Shown piece by piece: positions 34,001-35,209 of a stretch of DNA of 35,209 nucleotides (its first letter is position 1; each line of letters starts with the position of its first letter). The position numbers and the translations under genes were made by a program. Location: positions 1 through 35,209 of the forward strand of contig JAOICL010000024.1 in NCBI GenBank assembly GCA_028131545.1, in the 5' to 3' direction. Source of the DNA: Vibrio sp. GTDB lineage: Bacteria > Pseudomonadota > Gammaproteobacteria > Enterobacterales > Vibrionaceae. Below the pieces are notes generated by a model. The model was given only the letters and a program-made list of their open reading frames with translations, was not told the origin of the DNA and did no database searches.

Positions 34001-35038
34001 ATCGTATACATGTAAATGGTTGGCTTTTATATTCGATGGCTGTGTGAATAAATTATTTGTAACTGATGTATTGCCATCACCGATAGCAATTGCATTCGGA
34101 GTACCTTTATATTGCTCAGGTTCACTCGGGTCGGAGCTTGGGTCTATCTGCATGTAAACATTTGATATTTGGTTACCCTCAATTACATACTCGCCGCCTC
34201 GGTAGTTGTCCAAGCCACTAAACCCTGAGGTAGATACTGTAATAGCGCCATTAAAAACTAAAGCAACATCATCAATAAGGTTATTTGTTATCGTTACATC
34301 ATACGAGTTAGCTTTAACATCAATAGCTTCATTATTAATATCTTTAAAAGTATTACTATCAACTAACGCATTGATAGCAAAACCTGTCGCATCATTTTGA
34401 AAAGATCCACCGGAACTGTCTCCATTCCCAACATAAATGCCTTCCCCTTGTGAAGTGACGTTTAGACCCGTTTCTTCAACACAATTATATTGAGCAATAA
34501 AATTTTTTGTATCGTCGTCTAATGCTTTAAATATGAGCGCTTGTTGACCTGTTCTAGTAATCTTATTATTCAGAAACTGTATATTAGATGAGTTGGTAGC
34601 GGTGATTCCTTGCATCACATGGTCAACATGGAAGCCCTTGATGATCACACCATCTGAGTTTTGAATATCAAAACCCACTCCTGAAGTAAATGAGTTAGAT
34701 GTAATTTTTGCACCTTGATGATCAATGGCTTGTACCGTGATAGCTCCACCATTATTAGTGAAATATTCGTCTTTTATTCGAACTTTATTGTATGTCGTAG
34801 AAGATGATTCAACACAAATTAACTCTCCACCATTAACATTTGCAGGCTTATTATAAGGGAATAAATCTTCTAATTGGTCATATTGCCTACCAGGCCCAAC
34901 AATATAGTCACATTCTGCAAGGTCGGTTGTATATGTATTTCGTGTTGATGTATTACATTGATCGATAACTTGTGCATAAATAGAGGGGCTGATGATCCCC
35001 GCCATCATTAATAAAATTTTATTATATCTACTTACCAT
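31094..35038 (-). CDS. large secreted beta-helix and RTX multi-module protein
   Basis: The product has about 1314 residues. It begins with a Sec signal peptide (YNKILLMMAGIISPSIYA). Residues about 30-385 form a right-handed parallel beta-helix of the pectate-lyase/NosD kind, with repeats such as GVIIKGFHVDHVMQGITATNSSNIQFLNN. Five modules of about 180 residues follow, beginning near 405, 602, 787, 966 and 1150. Each has RTX calcium-binding nonapeptides (GGDGNDxI type) and then a haemolysin-type-associated domain with DKIxF, DLLI and VRxWF. Each module starts with a cysteine, and modules 3-5 have a second one at DYIC or DYLC. The Sec signal and cysteines are unlike type I-secreted RTX proteins. 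ATG 35038 or the in-frame GTG 35047 can be the start. No catalytic site is obvious. An adhesive or polysaccharide-binding role is inferred. Confidence 0.85.
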   Translation of the reverse strand: MVSRYNKILLMMAGIISPSIYAQVIDQCNTSTRNTYTTDLAECDYIVGPGRQYDQLEDLFPYNKPANVNGGELICVESSSTTYNKVRIKDEYFTNNGGAITVQAIDHQGAKITSNSFTSGVGFDIQNSDGVIIKGFHVDHVMQGITATNSSNIQFLNNKITRTGQQALIFKALDDDTKNFIAQYNCVEETGLNVTSQGEGIYVGNGDSSGGSFQNDATGFAINALVDSNTFKDINNEAIDVKANSYDVTITNNLIDDVALVFNGAITVSTSGFSGLDNYRGGEYVIEGNQISNVYMQIDPSSDPSEPEQYKGTPNAIAIGDGNTSVTNNLFTQPSNIKANHLHVYDRFTKPNHTEVCHENNSFVGSSQITLIREDSCTLNVCASVSASCGDSSGGGEVPIDRCDNGDVCGTEGNDQPVLGTTDQSEVIWALGGDDLVYAGGGDDTIHGGDGFDELYGEDGNDFIYSDAGAATLDGGNGNDKLFAGTSGWQFMVGRAGSDEYHIPSGYNSGNIINHNDDSSIDKIIFLNTPSSDSLIFQDDGSNLNIYANGSSNLIRVEGWFNGNENQVDFVQTNTDSLTASQIDYLVTNGSLPTGPNGCTTFCGSDSDDSYTGTSGDDILNGAEGVDSLKGEGGNDIIYGGDGYDSIEGGDGNDIIYAEGDGANVNAGNGDDDIYAGEGGWNYLNGGNGNDDYFIPYNYSDGNVFNDNEDSTTDRIIFQDVDLLSKLVFVKDGDNLLISTTENSSTIRVDYWFTSERREVDLVVTEEGHFTASQINAFFNSIPCTIDGDSGSNELNGTSGDDYICGHGGDDSMYGHNGNDTIDGGTGNNYFYGGAGNDTLIAGTDKFNFMKGELGDDQYLFPAGFSNTEIIKRDDWLTGNYGWDKIYFQAVENKTSLLFARDTGDKSNDLLITVSGENAEIRIRNWFLDDDYQINQVHALNSYYSNTDINNIVSSGSGGNEKCTVTGTEGADNKLEGTDGNDYICGLGGDDNLYGLDGNDTLDGGTGNTNFYAGAGNDTLIAGTDKFNFMKGELGDDNYMFPQGFGGAEIIKRDNWLDGNYGWDKIYFEAVSNRTSFSFSKSSDGNDLIINVSGESSEVKVRDWFLGSDYQINQVHAINSYYSNTEINDIFDTDTGGGDGGTDTSNCTKLGSEGDDSNLEGTSGNDYLCGLGGNDKLYGYDGDDTLDGGEGNDNLYGGNGNDTFISGTANFTYMKGEGGNDTYRFPDGFSGAEIVTKDQWTSGDAGWEKIYFDGVDKRADLVFTRSGDELIIGASGNSKTVKVRDWFVDTSYQIDQIHAKDNYYTNSEVNNLAN
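31935..32537 (-). repeat. 540-bp-spaced internal duplication in the RTX gene
   Basis: A run of 62 bases starting CCAAGCTCACCTTTCATAAA is identical at 31936-31997 and 32476-32537, exactly 540 bases apart, which is one protein module. Sequence outside that run is diverged but alignable. It indicates recent duplication or gene conversion between modules 3 and 4. Confidence 0.85.
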
Positions 35039-35209
35039 ATTTGACACTCTGCTATTAATATCAATTAAAGCATAGGCATATATGTATAATTTTACGAAAA
35101 GGGACGTTGTTGACTAAATCCGTTGAACTTTTTCCAAACCTTGTGATCAAATCTCATGTAATCGATACAATGATGATGACATGGGCAAATCAAAAAAGAA
35201 GATAACTAA

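Noticed and set aside
35110..35205. 31-codon TTG-start frame at the right edge, with AAGGGA upstream
   Set aside because: Very short, unusual start codon, no recognisable similarity. It could equally be chance sequence upstream of the RTX gene.

Overview
The window is a chromosomal segment of a gammaproteobacterium, most likely a member of the Vibrionaceae (Vibrio, Aliivibrio or Photobacterium type). The reasons are the low GC content, the gene order mltB-type transglycosylase / ycgL / minC-minD-minE, a CSS-motif EAL protein, a two-domain OlsF-type acyltransferase and a PurR-type box before folD. I see no insertion sequence, prophage, CRISPR array or rRNA. Genus and species are inference only.

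Left part (1-9407), mostly core genes. A secreted cupin gene is broken by one in-frame amber codon. It shares a bidirectional terminator with a tRNA-Arg(TCT) gene on the other strand. Next come folD with a palindromic PurR box, a yccS-like membrane protein, a secreted SGNH/GDSL esterase, a soluble MltB-type lytic transglycosylase with ycgL, the divergent minCDE operon, and a small YgdI/YgdR lipoprotein.

Middle part (9530-18418), one minus-strand operon read right to left: pxpB, pxpC, a double-ATPase peptide ABC protein resembling GsiA, a periplasmic binding protein, two permeases and a cytoplasmic M14 metallopeptidase. It suggests import of small peptides, their hydrolysis, and salvage of 5-oxoproline. 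The pxpA partner is not in the window. A likely promoter and possible operator repeats lie upstream of pxpB, and a hairpin separates the binding-protein gene from the permeases.

A small unknown gene (18868-19149) converges on a second minus-strand operon (25132-19282): DedA, ATP-grasp ligase, DinB-like, NRDE/TANGO2-like, YHS, DoxX-like and an OlsF-type O-/N-acyltransferase. Seven genes in a row with gaps of 2 to 41 bases look like a dedicated pathway, perhaps for a membrane aminolipid. This is one of the two most interesting items.

Right part (25513-35209): a CSS-EAL phosphodiesterase, a 61-residue gene with an inverted repeat at its promoter, a 52-residue membrane protein followed by a coiled-coil membrane protein, a LysE/RhtB exporter with a perfect 19-bp palindrome at its predicted transcription start, an M32 carboxypeptidase, and a large protein with a Sec signal, a beta-helix and five RTX modules carrying cysteines. 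That last architecture differs from ordinary type I-secreted RTX proteins and is the other standout.
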